Shown one piece after another: positions 43,410-51,594 of a stretch of DNA of 64,000 bases; within the stretch, counting starts at the first letter, position 1; every line of letters starts with the position of its first letter. Under the pieces are notes generated by a model. It was not told the origin of the DNA. It ran no database searches and saw nothing but the letters and a program-made list of their open reading frames with translations. The translations under genes were made by a program, and so were the position numbers. This stretch comes from Ruthenibacterium avium (GTDB lineage: Bacteria > Bacillota > Clostridia > Oscillospirales > Ruminococcaceae): NCBI GenBank assembly GCA_019118905.1, contig DWYA01000008.1:1-64000 (forward strand), read 5' to 3'.

Positions 43410-43681
43410 GGTTAAACAGAAAAAAGGGAGAGTCCATTATTTTGGAAACGCCTGACGGCCATAAGGCACAGATTATTATAACAGATTTCAGCGCAACGCA
43501 GGTTCAGCTGGGAATTGAAGCGCCGAAAGGAATTGGCGTTTGGCGCGAAGAAATTTATGACGTTGTGTCGCAAAACCGTCAGGCAGCCAAGAAAGAAGGA
43601 AGCACTTCAGATTTTGCAAAACAGCTTATGGCACAGCACGATAAAAAGACACAGGATTCAACCGAAAATAGCAATTCGTAA
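43403..43681 (+). CDS. csrA: Carbon storage / translational regulator CsrA
   Basis: 92 residues; ATG 43403 overlaps fliW. The conserved N-terminal strand is MLRLNRKKGESIIL, followed by VQLGIEAPKGIGVWREEIYD, the RNA-binding face. The C-terminal extension after residue 60 is longer than in Escherichia coli CsrA and is charged. CsrA dimers block translation of flagellin mRNA until FliW removes them. A bidirectional terminator follows. Confidence 0.95.
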   Translation: MLRLNRKKGESIILETPDGHKAQIIITDFSATQVQLGIEAPKGIGVWREEIYDVVSQNRQAAKKEGSTSDFAKQLMAQHDKKTQDSTENSNS

Positions 43682-43732
43682 AGGTTCTATAAGTTAGCAA
43701 ACAAGCAAGACGAAGACGCTGAAAAAACAAAA

Positions 43733-43760
43733 AACCGAAACCGTTTTCACGGTTTCGGTT
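43733..43760. terminator. Bidirectional terminator after csrA
   Basis: AACCGAAACCG / CGGTTTCGGTT stem with a 6-base loop between convergent genes. Confidence 0.8.
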
Positions 43761-43773
43761 TCAGAGCTAATAT

Positions 43774-44460
43774 TCAAACAGAAAAGACGCAAGGATGAGT
43801 TTGCTGATGTTCTTTCAAATATTGCATTCGCTTTGTGTAAGCGGCATCAGACTCCGACTCAATCGCACAAAGGCATGAGGTTCGCTCGCCATAGGTGAAG
43901 GCCTTGCGAACACTGATGACTACATTTTGAAACAGCGGCGGTTCGCTGACAGTCAGAGTCAATTTTTTGGCTTCGGGAAATTCTTGGCCGGATTCAATCA
44001 GCACTTCTACCTGCGATTGTGTCATCGCCGTCATGGTGGCGGGAAATACGTCGGGGTCTTTGGCTTTTTTCTTTCGGAAAAAACCAACGGTGATGACCTC
44101 GTTAGACGGAACAGTGACGGTGGCAGGAAAAGCCACATCGGCACAACAAACATCAAGCGCACTGGGCAGCGGCTCGTCTTGCACTTTAATCAGACGAATG
44201 AGGTTTGTGTCGGAAAGATAAACCTGTCCGGAAAAACGATGTACTTCGCGCCGACCATAAAGACGGTAAATTTCTAAATTGGTGCCAAGCGGATACAGCG
44301 GCACAAATTCACTGGTAAATTCAATATAGCCTTCTTCCTCTTCGCCAGGTTCCTGTAAATGAATGCTGGCGCTGCCAACAGCCAGCTCCTCGCCGTCTAA
44401 ATCCTTTAAAACGGCATGAAAAACAGGTGTATTGTAGGTTTCGTTGATATATACCGACAT
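43774..44460 (-). CDS. Hypothetical protein, PilZ-like fold suspected
   Basis: 228 residues; GGAGG precedes ATG 44460 by about 8 bp. There is no signal or membrane segment. Two beta-rich halves are visible. The first contains PLGTNLEIYRLYGRREVHRFSGQVYLS and the second TMTAMTQSQVEVLI...LTLTVSEPPLFQNVVISV...YTKRMQYLKEHQ, which resembles the strand order of PilZ proteins but lacks the RxxxR and D/NxSxxG c-di-GMP motifs. It sits on the opposite strand within the flagellar cluster. No confident family is assigned. Confidence 0.6.
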   Translation of the reverse strand: MSVYINETYNTPVFHAVLKDLDGEELAVGSASIHLQEPGEEEEGYIEFTSEFVPLYPLGTNLEIYRLYGRREVHRFSGQVYLSDTNLIRLIKVQDEPLPSALDVCCADVAFPATVTVPSNEVITVGFFRKKKAKDPDVFPATMTAMTQSQVEVLIESGQEFPEAKKLTLTVSEPPLFQNVVISVRKAFTYGERTSCLCAIESESDAAYTKRMQYLKEHQQTHPCVFSV

Positions 44461-44660
44461 GTAAAGGCCTCCAAAAGCGCATCCTTTTGAAAAGCGCCTA
44501 GGGGCGAATAGCTTTCAAAAGGAGAAAACGAATATAAACCTATTGGATTATAACAAAAAAAGACCCAGAAGTAAAGAGGTTGCCTTTGCTATTAAGACAA
44601 TTGGATAAAAATAAAACACTGAATCACTTTAGTTCACGGTGTTGAAAGGGGGAATTGTCC

Positions 44661-45128
44661 ATGACAAATGAGCGCATGAAAATGCTGCAGACATTAGAAG
44701 AAAAAAAAGACTTATTTGCCGAGATGGAACAGCTGTCGGATCAAATGTTGGTGATGGATGCAGAAGAACTCGGGCAAGCCTACGAGCAGCGTCAAAAACT
44801 GATGGACCAGGCAGCAGAGCTGGATAAGGCGATTCGCGCTATGTGTGAAGAAGATCCACAAGCACGGGATGCGGTAAACCATGTGTCCCAGCCGGAGGAT
44901 GCACAGCTGCGTGAGCTGTATGATGTGTCGCGCGCGATCAAAGCAGCGGCTAGCCGCATTTTGGAAGGCGAGGAGTACCGCCGAAAACATGTGGAGGTAG
45001 AACGAGACAAAGCCAAGAAGAAAATTGAGGAGCTGAACAAAAGCGGTTCTTCTGTGGCGATGCACTATCTGGACTCGATGCAGAAAGCCACCGAGGTTTT
45101 TCCAAAAAGAAGAATAAGGAATTTTTGA
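44661..45128 (+). CDS. FlgN/FliT-like coiled-coil chaperone
   Basis: 155 residues; AAAGGGGG is 8 bp before ATG 44661 (a TTG at 44655 is too close). The protein is entirely helical and highly charged, with heptad patterns (MEQLSDQMLVMDAEELGQAYEQ) and a basic C-terminus. Small helical proteins just before fliD-fliS are typically flagellar export chaperones of the FliT/FlgN type. The specific family cannot be fixed by eye. Confidence 0.6.
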   Translation: MTNERMKMLQTLEEKKDLFAEMEQLSDQMLVMDAEELGQAYEQRQKLMDQAAELDKAIRAMCEEDPQARDAVNHVSQPEDAQLRELYDVSRAIKAAASRILEGEEYRRKHVEVERDKAKKKIEELNKSGSSVAMHYLDSMQKATEVFPKRRIRNF

Positions 45129-45270
45129 AAAAACCTTTCAAACGGCCGGAACTGTTTGATAAATGAAAGTGAGAAGCTATTTTTTATAAAAAGAACTTTT
45201 TCGGTTTACATTAGTGAATTCACTGGGCAGCGTTGATAGAACGTCTGCTGCAAGCTGGGTAATGTTTACC

Positions 45271-45298
45271 TAAAAGGTTCTCATTAAAAATGATATAT
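45271..45298 (+). promoter_or_regulatory. Sigma-28-like promoter of fliD
   Basis: TAAA (45271), 14 bp, AATGATAT; one base shorter than the TAAA-N15-GCCGATAA consensus. It lies about 50 bp before the fliD start. Confidence 0.4.
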
Positions 45299-45348
45299 TC
45301 CGTTTACAAGAAAAGGAATTATTTCAGCCAAAAGGAGGGCATATTGTT

Positions 45349-47574
45349 ATGAGCAGCATTAACACATCAAACTACTGGAGCTCCTCTGCTTCTAGCAACA
45401 AGGGTATGTCGGGTATGATTTCCGGCATGGATACGGAGAGCATGGTTGAACAGATGCTTTCGGGTACACAGAGCAAGATTGATGCGCAGGAAGCATTAAA
45501 ACAGCAAACTCTGTGGAAACAGGAAATCTACCGTGATATGATTACCACTATCAATGATTTCCGCAATAAATACTTCAACTTTTCGGTGGATGCCAGCAGC
45601 AGTATGAACTTTGCCAGCGGCGCCTTTTTCAACACGATGAAGGCAGCGGTTCAGGGTGGTTCGGGCTTGAATATCGTTGGTGCAGATTCTTCGGCTTTGA
45701 CTGGCGATATGCGTGTAAAGATTAAACAGCTCGCTGAAACAGCGCGTATGGAGTCTACAGTCAGCTTGAGCCCGGATGAGGTTCAAGGCCAGGTGTTTAC
45801 CAACAATTTGAACACCTTGACGCTGAACTTTAAACAGACTATGGACGACGGCTCTACGCAGAATGTTGCGGTGAACGTTGACTTAGCCGGTGCAGCCGAC
45901 ATGGATCAGGTGGTTCAAAAAATTACTGCTGCGCTTTCTTCCAACGGTGTTGACGGTGTAAAGGTAGAGAATGTTGACGGAAAGCTCCAAATGACCGTTG
46001 ACAAGGACAACGAGTTTACTTATCAGTCAGCGGGTGGCTCTCAGTTTGCAATGAAAATGGCCGGCTTCAGCGCAGGTGTCACCACGGAGAAGAGTGAATC
46101 GGGTGAAAGTGTCATCAAGGTAAAGGGTGAATTCGATCAGGATCCAAAGGTTGATATGACATTCGATGTTAACTTGGACGGCATTACCAAAACGATTACA
46201 CTCAAAGACGTTACTGTTGCACAAATGCAAGGCGATGACGTGATTAACTCCATTAACGACCAGTTGAAAAAAGCCTTTGGTGTTACAAACGGCGAGCAAA
46301 ATATGAAGGTTGAAAAAGTGGGGGATGCGAGCAGCGGCTATAGCCTTAAGTTCAGCATGTCGCAGAAGCTGACAGATGAGAAGGGACACTCCTTCACATT
46401 GACTGGCATTAACTTGGGCAGCTTAGGCATTACACCGGGTTCCTCCAGCGTGGTGAGCTACTCCACCAAGCTGAGTGATTTGGCGGGTGTTCAGGCTGAT
46501 TCAAATGGCAAATACAGCTTCACTTTGAACGGGGAAACCTTCGAGTTTGAAGCAGATGCAACTTTGGGCGACTTAATCAACACCGTGAACGACAGCGATG
46601 CCGGCGTGAAGATTTCTTATTCCGCACTTTCCGACACTTTTGTTATGGAAACAACGTCCAGTGGTGCCGGCTTTAGCATTAGCGTAGACGACGATCAAAG
46701 CAATGTGCTGAACGCTATTTTTGGCAATATCAGCAAGGGGACGAAGGTAGCAGGCAAAGACGCCATTGTGGAAGTGAATGGCGTGGAAACAACCCGCAGC
46801 AGCAATACAATTACCATCAATGGCATTACGATGGAATTGACTAAAGCTGACCCCAACGAAGAAATCGTGATTGGCACAGAGCGTGACGTTGATAAGATTG
46901 TTGAGGGCTTTAAATCCTTTATCGAAGATTACAACGCGATGCTGGAGAAGCTCAACGGTTACATGAATGAAGACCCTGAGTATAAAGATTATGCTCCGCT
47001 GACTGAGGAGCAGAAAAAAGAAATGACCGAGAGCCAAATCAAGCTTTGGGAAGAAAAAGCAAAAACCGGCTTGGTTCGCCGTGACTCTACAGTGGAAGCG
47101 TTTTTGAGCGAGATGCGCACCATTATGTATACCACGCCCGAAGGTTCCAACATTGCGCTTTACAATATTGGCATTGAAACTGGTAACTATAAAGAAAAAG
47201 GAAAGTTGGTTCTCGATGAGACTGCACTGCGCAATGCTTTGGCCAACGATCCCAGTGGTGTAGAACAGTTGTTCACACAGGCACAGGATGGATTGGCGAA
47301 GCTGTTGGATGATTCTTTGAAGAATGTTGCCAATACCAGCAGCGGCAGCCCGGGTATGCTGGTACAAATGGCCGGTGCGAAGGGGTATAGCTCGGAAGGA
47401 AACAATACGCTTTCGCGTGAGGTGGTCAGCATTGAAGATCGAATTGAGCAACTGAAGTCGATTTATGAAAAGCAGAAGGAGCGTTACTGGAAGCAGTTTA
47501 ACACCATGGAGCAGGTGTTGGCCAACATGAGTTCACAGAGCAGCTATATTCAATCTCAATTTTACAGCTACTAA
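45349..47574 (+). CDS. fliD: Flagellar filament cap protein FliD
   Basis: 741 residues; AAAGGAGG precedes ATG 45349 by 10-11 bp. The N-terminal FliD domain begins SGMISGMDTESMVEQMLSGT and QKIDAQEAL-like helices follow. The C-terminal domain ends with a long helix and FNTMEQVLANMSSQSSYIQSQ. At 741 residues it is longer than many FliDs (about 450-700), with extra beta-rich surface domains between about 250 and 500. FliD caps the filament and folds incoming flagellin. fliS follows 34 bp later. Confidence 0.95.
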   Translation: MSSINTSNYWSSSASSNKGMSGMISGMDTESMVEQMLSGTQSKIDAQEALKQQTLWKQEIYRDMITTINDFRNKYFNFSVDASSSMNFASGAFFNTMKAAVQGGSGLNIVGADSSALTGDMRVKIKQLAETARMESTVSLSPDEVQGQVFTNNLNTLTLNFKQTMDDGSTQNVAVNVDLAGAADMDQVVQKITAALSSNGVDGVKVENVDGKLQMTVDKDNEFTYQSAGGSQFAMKMAGFSAGVTTEKSESGESVIKVKGEFDQDPKVDMTFDVNLDGITKTITLKDVTVAQMQGDDVINSINDQLKKAFGVTNGEQNMKVEKVGDASSGYSLKFSMSQKLTDEKGHSFTLTGINLGSLGITPGSSSVVSYSTKLSDLAGVQADSNGKYSFTLNGETFEFEADATLGDLINTVNDSDAGVKISYSALSDTFVMETTSSGAGFSISVDDDQSNVLNAIFGNISKGTKVAGKDAIVEVNGVETTRSSNTITINGITMELTKADPNEEIVIGTERDVDKIVEGFKSFIEDYNAMLEKLNGYMNEDPEYKDYAPLTEEQKKEMTESQIKLWEEKAKTGLVRRDSTVEAFLSEMRTIMYTTPEGSNIALYNIGIETGNYKEKGKLVLDETALRNALANDPSGVEQLFTQAQDGLAKLLDDSLKNVANTSSGSPGMLVQMAGAKGYSSEGNNTLSREVVSIEDRIEQLKSIYEKQKERYWKQFNTMEQVLANMSSQSSYIQSQFYSY

Positions 47575-47608
47575 ATTGATTTTTTAGAATGAGGAGAAGT
47601 GAACACGG

Positions 47609-47986
47609 ATGCTTCAAAACAGATACCAAGCGTATAAGCAGCAGTCAGTGATGACGATGACGCAGGGAGAGATGCTGAATACGTTGTATGACGGACTGCT
47701 CAAGGCTTTGTATACAGGCCAAAAAGCTTTGGAAAGCCGTGACTATGCCCTTGCCAACCAGGAGTTCATTCGCGCACAGAAGATTTTAAACTACTTAAAG
47801 GCCACGTTGAATCACAAATATGACATTGCGAACAATTTGGAAATGTTGTATAATTTCTTCTTGCAGGAGATCATTAAGGTGAACGTGAAAAAATCGGAGC
47901 AAAATTTGTCGGTTGTCATCGAAATGATCACACAACTTCGCGACGCTTTTGTTCAAGCGGATAAAAACACCCGCAATCAGGGGTAA
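47609..47986 (+). CDS. fliS: Flagellin chaperone FliS
   Basis: 125 residues; GAGGAGAAG lies upstream of ATG 47609. The family pattern is clear: YQAYKQQSVMTMTQGEMLNTLYDGLLKAL, the Ala/Lys helices, YDIANNLEMLYNFFLQEIIKVNVKKSE. FliS binds the C-terminus of flagellin in the cytosol to stop premature polymerisation. It lies in the standard fliD-fliS order. Confidence 0.95.
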   Translation: MLQNRYQAYKQQSVMTMTQGEMLNTLYDGLLKALYTGQKALESRDYALANQEFIRAQKILNYLKATLNHKYDIANNLEMLYNFFLQEIIKVNVKKSEQNLSVVIEMITQLRDAFVQADKNTRNQG

Positions 47987-48015
47987 AGGTATAAACTGAA
48001 AAAGGAGAGACGCAA

Positions 48016-48363
48016 ATGTTTTTTGATTCTAAAGCGCTGAATGCGTTGGAGTCTGGCGTTTCTGCAACATGGCAGCAGCAACAGCTTCATTTGCAGAATA
48101 TGGCTAATGTTTCCACGCCCGGCTATAAAGCCAAAAGCATGGTGTTTGAAGAGGTTTTGGCTGGCACAAAACCTACCGGAACGTACAGCGCAAAAGTGAT
48201 TGAGCGCACCGATACGCAGGTGCGTGCAGACGGAAACAATGTGGACAGCGATGTGGAAAGCATGGAGCTCTATAAGGCTTATGTGCAGTACAGCATGCTG
48301 ATGGATAAGGTGAGCGGCGAATTTAAAAATTATCAGACCGTTCTCAATTCCTCGATTAAATAA
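48016..48363 (+). CDS. flgB: Flagellar rod protein FlgB
   Basis: 115 residues; AAGGAGAG is 7 bp before ATG 48016. FlgB features are the N-terminal helix (LESGVSATWQQQQLHLQNMANVSTPGYKAKSMVFEEVL, seen in part) and the C-terminal NVDSDVESMELYKAYVQYSMLMDKVSGEFKNY. It is a proximal rod subunit exported by the flagellar secretion system. It is followed by flgC, but the usual next gene fliE is absent here. Confidence 0.93.
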   Translation: MFFDSKALNALESGVSATWQQQQLHLQNMANVSTPGYKAKSMVFEEVLAGTKPTGTYSAKVIERTDTQVRADGNNVDSDVESMELYKAYVQYSMLMDKVSGEFKNYQTVLNSSIK

Positions 48364-48380
48364 ACCGGGAGGGCAGCGGT

Positions 48381-48845
48381 ATGGCTTTTTTAGGTTCACT
48401 TGACATCGTGGGTTCGGCCTTGTCGGCAGAGCGCACACGCATGGATGTCACCCTTCAAAATATTGCAAATGCAAACACGACACGCACAGAGGACGGTACG
48501 CCCTATCGCCGCCAGCAGGTGGTATTTGAAGAGCGCGAGCTGGACTTTGAGACAGCGTTGACGCAGGCAGAAGCAAATGCAACCGGCGCTTCGGGGGCTT
48601 CGCGCACACAAACGAAAGGCGGTGTGCGCGTGGCTGATGTGGTGGAAAGTGACCGAGATTTTCTTTCGGTTTATGACCCCACCCATCCGGACGCGGATGA
48701 AAACGGCTATGTGCTGTACCCCAATGTGGATACCACAGAGGAAATGCTGGACATGATGACCTCTACAAATGCATATAACGCCAACTTAACAGTGCTTTCC
48801 GTGATGAAAGCAATGATCAACAAAACGCTGGAAGCGGGTAAATAA
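48381..48845 (+). CDS. flgC: Flagellar rod protein FlgC
   Basis: 154 residues; GGGAGG upstream of ATG 48381. It has the rod-protein start (LDIVGSALSAERTRMDVTLQNIANANTTRTEDG, in part), GTPYRRQQVVFEE, GVRVADVVESDRDFLSVYDPTHPDADENGYV and the C-terminal helix MTSTNAYNANLTVLSVMKAM. FlgB, FlgC, FlgF and FlgG make up the flagellar rod. The gene is 17 bp after flgB. Confidence 0.95.
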   Translation: MAFLGSLDIVGSALSAERTRMDVTLQNIANANTTRTEDGTPYRRQQVVFEERELDFETALTQAEANATGASGASRTQTKGGVRVADVVESDRDFLSVYDPTHPDADENGYVLYPNVDTTEEMLDMMTSTNAYNANLTVLSVMKAMINKTLEAGK

Positions 48846-48880
48846 GCGTTCCGGTATAAAAAAGGAGAGGGATCGCCACG

Positions 48881-49372
48881 ATGGATACCAATCAGAACTT
48901 TGCGGAGCTGACAGAAAAAGAGGGAAGCGAGCTGGAGGGAAAATACCTCACGTTTTGGACGGACGGCCAGCTGTTTGCTATTCCCATTGCGAATGTCATG
49001 CAAATTGTCCAAATGCAGGAAATTACCGAAATTCCGGAGTTTCCCATGTATGCGAAGGGCGTAATTGATTTGCGCGGAAAGATGATTCCCGTGATGGATC
49101 TGCGCTTGCGTTTGGGCAAAATGGAGGCTACCTATGACGCACACACCTGCATCATCGTGATGAATTTTAACGATGCGAATGTGGGCTTGATTGTCGATAG
49201 CGTGGACGAGGTTGCGCCCATTGACGAGGAGAGCGTTTCTCCGTCCCCCAGCATCGGTTCCGGTGTAGCAAGCCAGTTTTTGAAAGGCCTCGCAAAAAAC
49301 AGCAGAGGCGTGATTCTTCTGCTTTCGCTGGATCAAGTATTGGGTGACAATTTTTACAGCGCGTTTGCGTAA
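48881..49372 (+). CDS. cheW: Chemotaxis coupling protein CheW
   Basis: 163 residues. The CheW fold is visible as YLTFWTDGQLFAIPIANVMQIVQMQEITEIPEFP, then GVIDLRGKMIPVMDLRLRLG and the second barrel with IIVMNFNDANVGLIVDSVDEV. It bridges chemoreceptors and CheA. The acidic N-terminal extension of about 20 residues is unremarkable. Its position between flgC and a chemoreceptor gene fits its role; no cheA is in the window. Confidence 0.95.
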   Translation: MDTNQNFAELTEKEGSELEGKYLTFWTDGQLFAIPIANVMQIVQMQEITEIPEFPMYAKGVIDLRGKMIPVMDLRLRLGKMEATYDAHTCIIVMNFNDANVGLIVDSVDEVAPIDEESVSPSPSIGSGVASQFLKGLAKNSRGVILLLSLDQVLGDNFYSAFA

Positions 49373-49390
49373 AAGTAAAAATTGAACAAA

Positions 49391-49428
49391 TAAAAACCGG
49401 CGAGTAGAGCGGTATTCGTCGGTTTTTA
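49391..49428 (+). terminator. Terminator after cheW
   Basis: Stem TAAAAACCG(G)CGA / TCG(T)CGGTTTTTA with single bulges, followed by CTTT, 18 bp after the cheW stop. Confidence 0.65.
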
Positions 49429-49532
49429 CTTTGGCATGTGTGCCCTGTTGAGATTCGTCCTGCCCGCAAACAACGCCGCCTTTTCAGGCAGCAGGAGATG
49501 CATATGTCAGATAGGGAAGGAAGTTTTGTGAT

Positions 49533-51299
49533 ATGAAGGATATGAAAATCAAACACCGGTTAATCATCAGCTTCACTCTTGTGAGTATTGCGATGATGAT
49601 TTTATCTACCATTGGAAGCATTACACTGGCGGTGCTGGGACATACCATAAATTTGTACTCAAATAAAGTACAGGGCTCCGTAAGTTTGATGAGCGAAATT
49701 CGCACGAATTTTGAATGTGCACAAAAAGAGATGTTCCGAGGACTCGGATCGGAAAGTGCATCGACGATTGCGGATGCAACCCAGTCTGCTCAGGAGGCGG
49801 CGCAAGAAGTGCGCGATGCTTTGCAGGAATTAAAAACGGTCTATTTGGGCAATGAGAAGGATGTCAGCACCCTGGAAGAAATTATCAGCCGTGCAGACGT
49901 GTATTTTTTAGATATTATGACGGCGATGGGCGATAGCAGCGTAAACCAGCAGCAGCTTTGGAAAACAGTGGAGAAGGAATTTACCGCTGTGCTGGATGAA
50001 ATGGACGCCCAAATTGAAGCGATGATGACGCTGACCAGCAATTATGGAACATCCACTTTGGATGAGATGACAACCGTCATCAATATTACGCGCGTAGCTT
50101 TGCCTACGGTGGGTGGGCTGATGCTTTTGGTGGCTTTTGTGCTGGCAATAAGAACCACGAAGGCCATTGTTCCTCCCTTAGAGGAAATGGAGCGTGTTGC
50201 TGCTCAAATGGCGGAAGGAAAGCTAGACATTCAGCTTGCTTACAAATCCGACAATGAATGCGGCCATTTGGCTCACTCGATGCGTGAGATGTCACGCACG
50301 CTGCAAGCTTATATCGAGTCGATTGATAATCGTATGTACGATTTTGCCAAGGGCAATTTAAACACAAAAGACAGCGTCATTTATAAAGGCGATTTTGTGG
50401 GCATTGGAGAAAGCATTGACAAAGCGGCGACTGCCGTCAGCAGAACGATGGCACAAATTCGGGATGCTTCCGAGCAGGTGGCATCGGGCGCCGACCAAGT
50501 GGCCGCCGGTGCAAACGCATCTTCTCAGGGCGCAACGCAGCAGGCTTCTTCCGTACAGGAGCTGGCAGCAACGATCAATGAAATTTCTTCTCAGGTGAAA
50601 GAAAACGCCGAAAGCGCCAATCATGCGCATGTTCAGGTGCAGGAGGTCAGCGAAGAAATGACCAACAGCAACCAGAAAATGCAGGACATGATTCAGGCGA
50701 TGCAGGAAATTACAAACAGCTCCAATGAGATTGGAAAAATTATTAAAACGATTGAAGATATCGCGTTCCAAACCAATATCTTGGCCTTGAATGCTGCGGT
50801 GGAAGCAGCTCGTGCCGGAGCTGCCGGAAAAGGCTTTGCCGTGGTAGCGGATGAGGTGCGAAATTTGGCTTCTAAGAGCAGCGAAGCCTCCAAGAGCACC
50901 GCAGAGCTGATTGAACGCTCGCTGCAAGCAGTGCAAAACGGTATGATGATTGCGGACGACACGGCACAGGCTTTGTCGCAAACCGTGGAAAGCGCCGATC
51001 AAGTGGCACAATCCATTGCAAAAATTTCTTCCGCTTCCAATGATCAGGCGATTGCTATTACTCAAATTACACAAGGAATTGAGCAAATTTCTTCTGTGGT
51101 ACAAACAAGCAGTGCAACGGCAGAACAAAGCGCGGCGGCCAGCCAGCAGTTGTCTGGACAGGCCGTTACCTTGAAACGTTTGGTGGATGGTTTCTCGCTG
51201 AAAGACGATGAGGAATCTGCTTTCCATCCGATGGCGGAGAGCAGCCAGCCGATGGTTCATACTCCGGCCGCTTCTTTTGACGAGCAGGGGAAATATTGA
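49533..51299 (+). CDS. Methyl-accepting chemotaxis protein
   Basis: 588 residues from ATG 49533 (GGAAGG about 12 bp upstream; ATG 49542 is possible). TM1 spans about 10-35. An all-helical extracytoplasmic domain of roughly 150 residues resembles the four-helix-bundle sensor type. TM2 lies near 190-210, then HAMP (EEMERVAAQMAEGKLDIQ), a linker and the MCP domain with IEDIAFQTNILALNAAVEAA. The tail ends DEQGKY with no obvious CheR-binding pentapeptide. The ligand is unknown. It is the last gene of the chemotaxis/flagellar stretch. Confidence 0.95.
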   Translation: MKDMKIKHRLIISFTLVSIAMMILSTIGSITLAVLGHTINLYSNKVQGSVSLMSEIRTNFECAQKEMFRGLGSESASTIADATQSAQEAAQEVRDALQELKTVYLGNEKDVSTLEEIISRADVYFLDIMTAMGDSSVNQQQLWKTVEKEFTAVLDEMDAQIEAMMTLTSNYGTSTLDEMTTVINITRVALPTVGGLMLLVAFVLAIRTTKAIVPPLEEMERVAAQMAEGKLDIQLAYKSDNECGHLAHSMREMSRTLQAYIESIDNRMYDFAKGNLNTKDSVIYKGDFVGIGESIDKAATAVSRTMAQIRDASEQVASGADQVAAGANASSQGATQQASSVQELAATINEISSQVKENAESANHAHVQVQEVSEEMTNSNQKMQDMIQAMQEITNSSNEIGKIIKTIEDIAFQTNILALNAAVEAARAGAAGKGFAVVADEVRNLASKSSEASKSTAELIERSLQAVQNGMMIADDTAQALSQTVESADQVAQSIAKISSASNDQAIAITQITQGIEQISSVVQTSSATAEQSAAASQQLSGQAVTLKRLVDGFSLKDDEESAFHPMAESSQPMVHTPAASFDEQGKY

Positions 51300-51314
51300 G
51301 GATAAACCGTAAGT

Positions 51315-51352
51315 ACAAAGCCGGTGACAGTGTGTTCTGTCGCCGGCTTTGT
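51315..51352 (+). terminator. Terminator after chemoreceptor gene
   Basis: ACAAAGCCGGTGACAG pairs with CTGTCGCCGGCTTTGT-type arm, loop TGTGTT; 16 bp after the stop. Confidence 0.85.
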
Positions 51353-51424
51353 GTTAAAAAGTCGAAAAACTCATGAAAGACTTGAAAAGCCGGAAAGAAA
51401 AAGGTTTTGCATTTGAGCTGGTTG

Positions 51425-51433
51425 TGGTATAAT
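51425..51433 (+). promoter_or_regulatory. Extended -10 promoter of M24 peptidase gene
   Basis: TGGTATAAT at 51425-51433; a TTGCAT at 51407 is 15 bp upstream. It gives a leader of about 155 nt with no recognised regulatory structure. Confidence 0.6.
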
Positions 51434-51594
51434 AGCCCCGAAAGGGTTCTATAAAACCTATTCTAAAAGCCTTTTTGGATACCTTTAGCTGGGGAAACAA
51501 AAAGGCTGTTATTCCGTTTTTGGTAAATAAAAACGGAGAAACAATTTCGTTAATGCCGCATCCCGAAAAGGGTGTGTGCTGGAGAGGGGACTTT

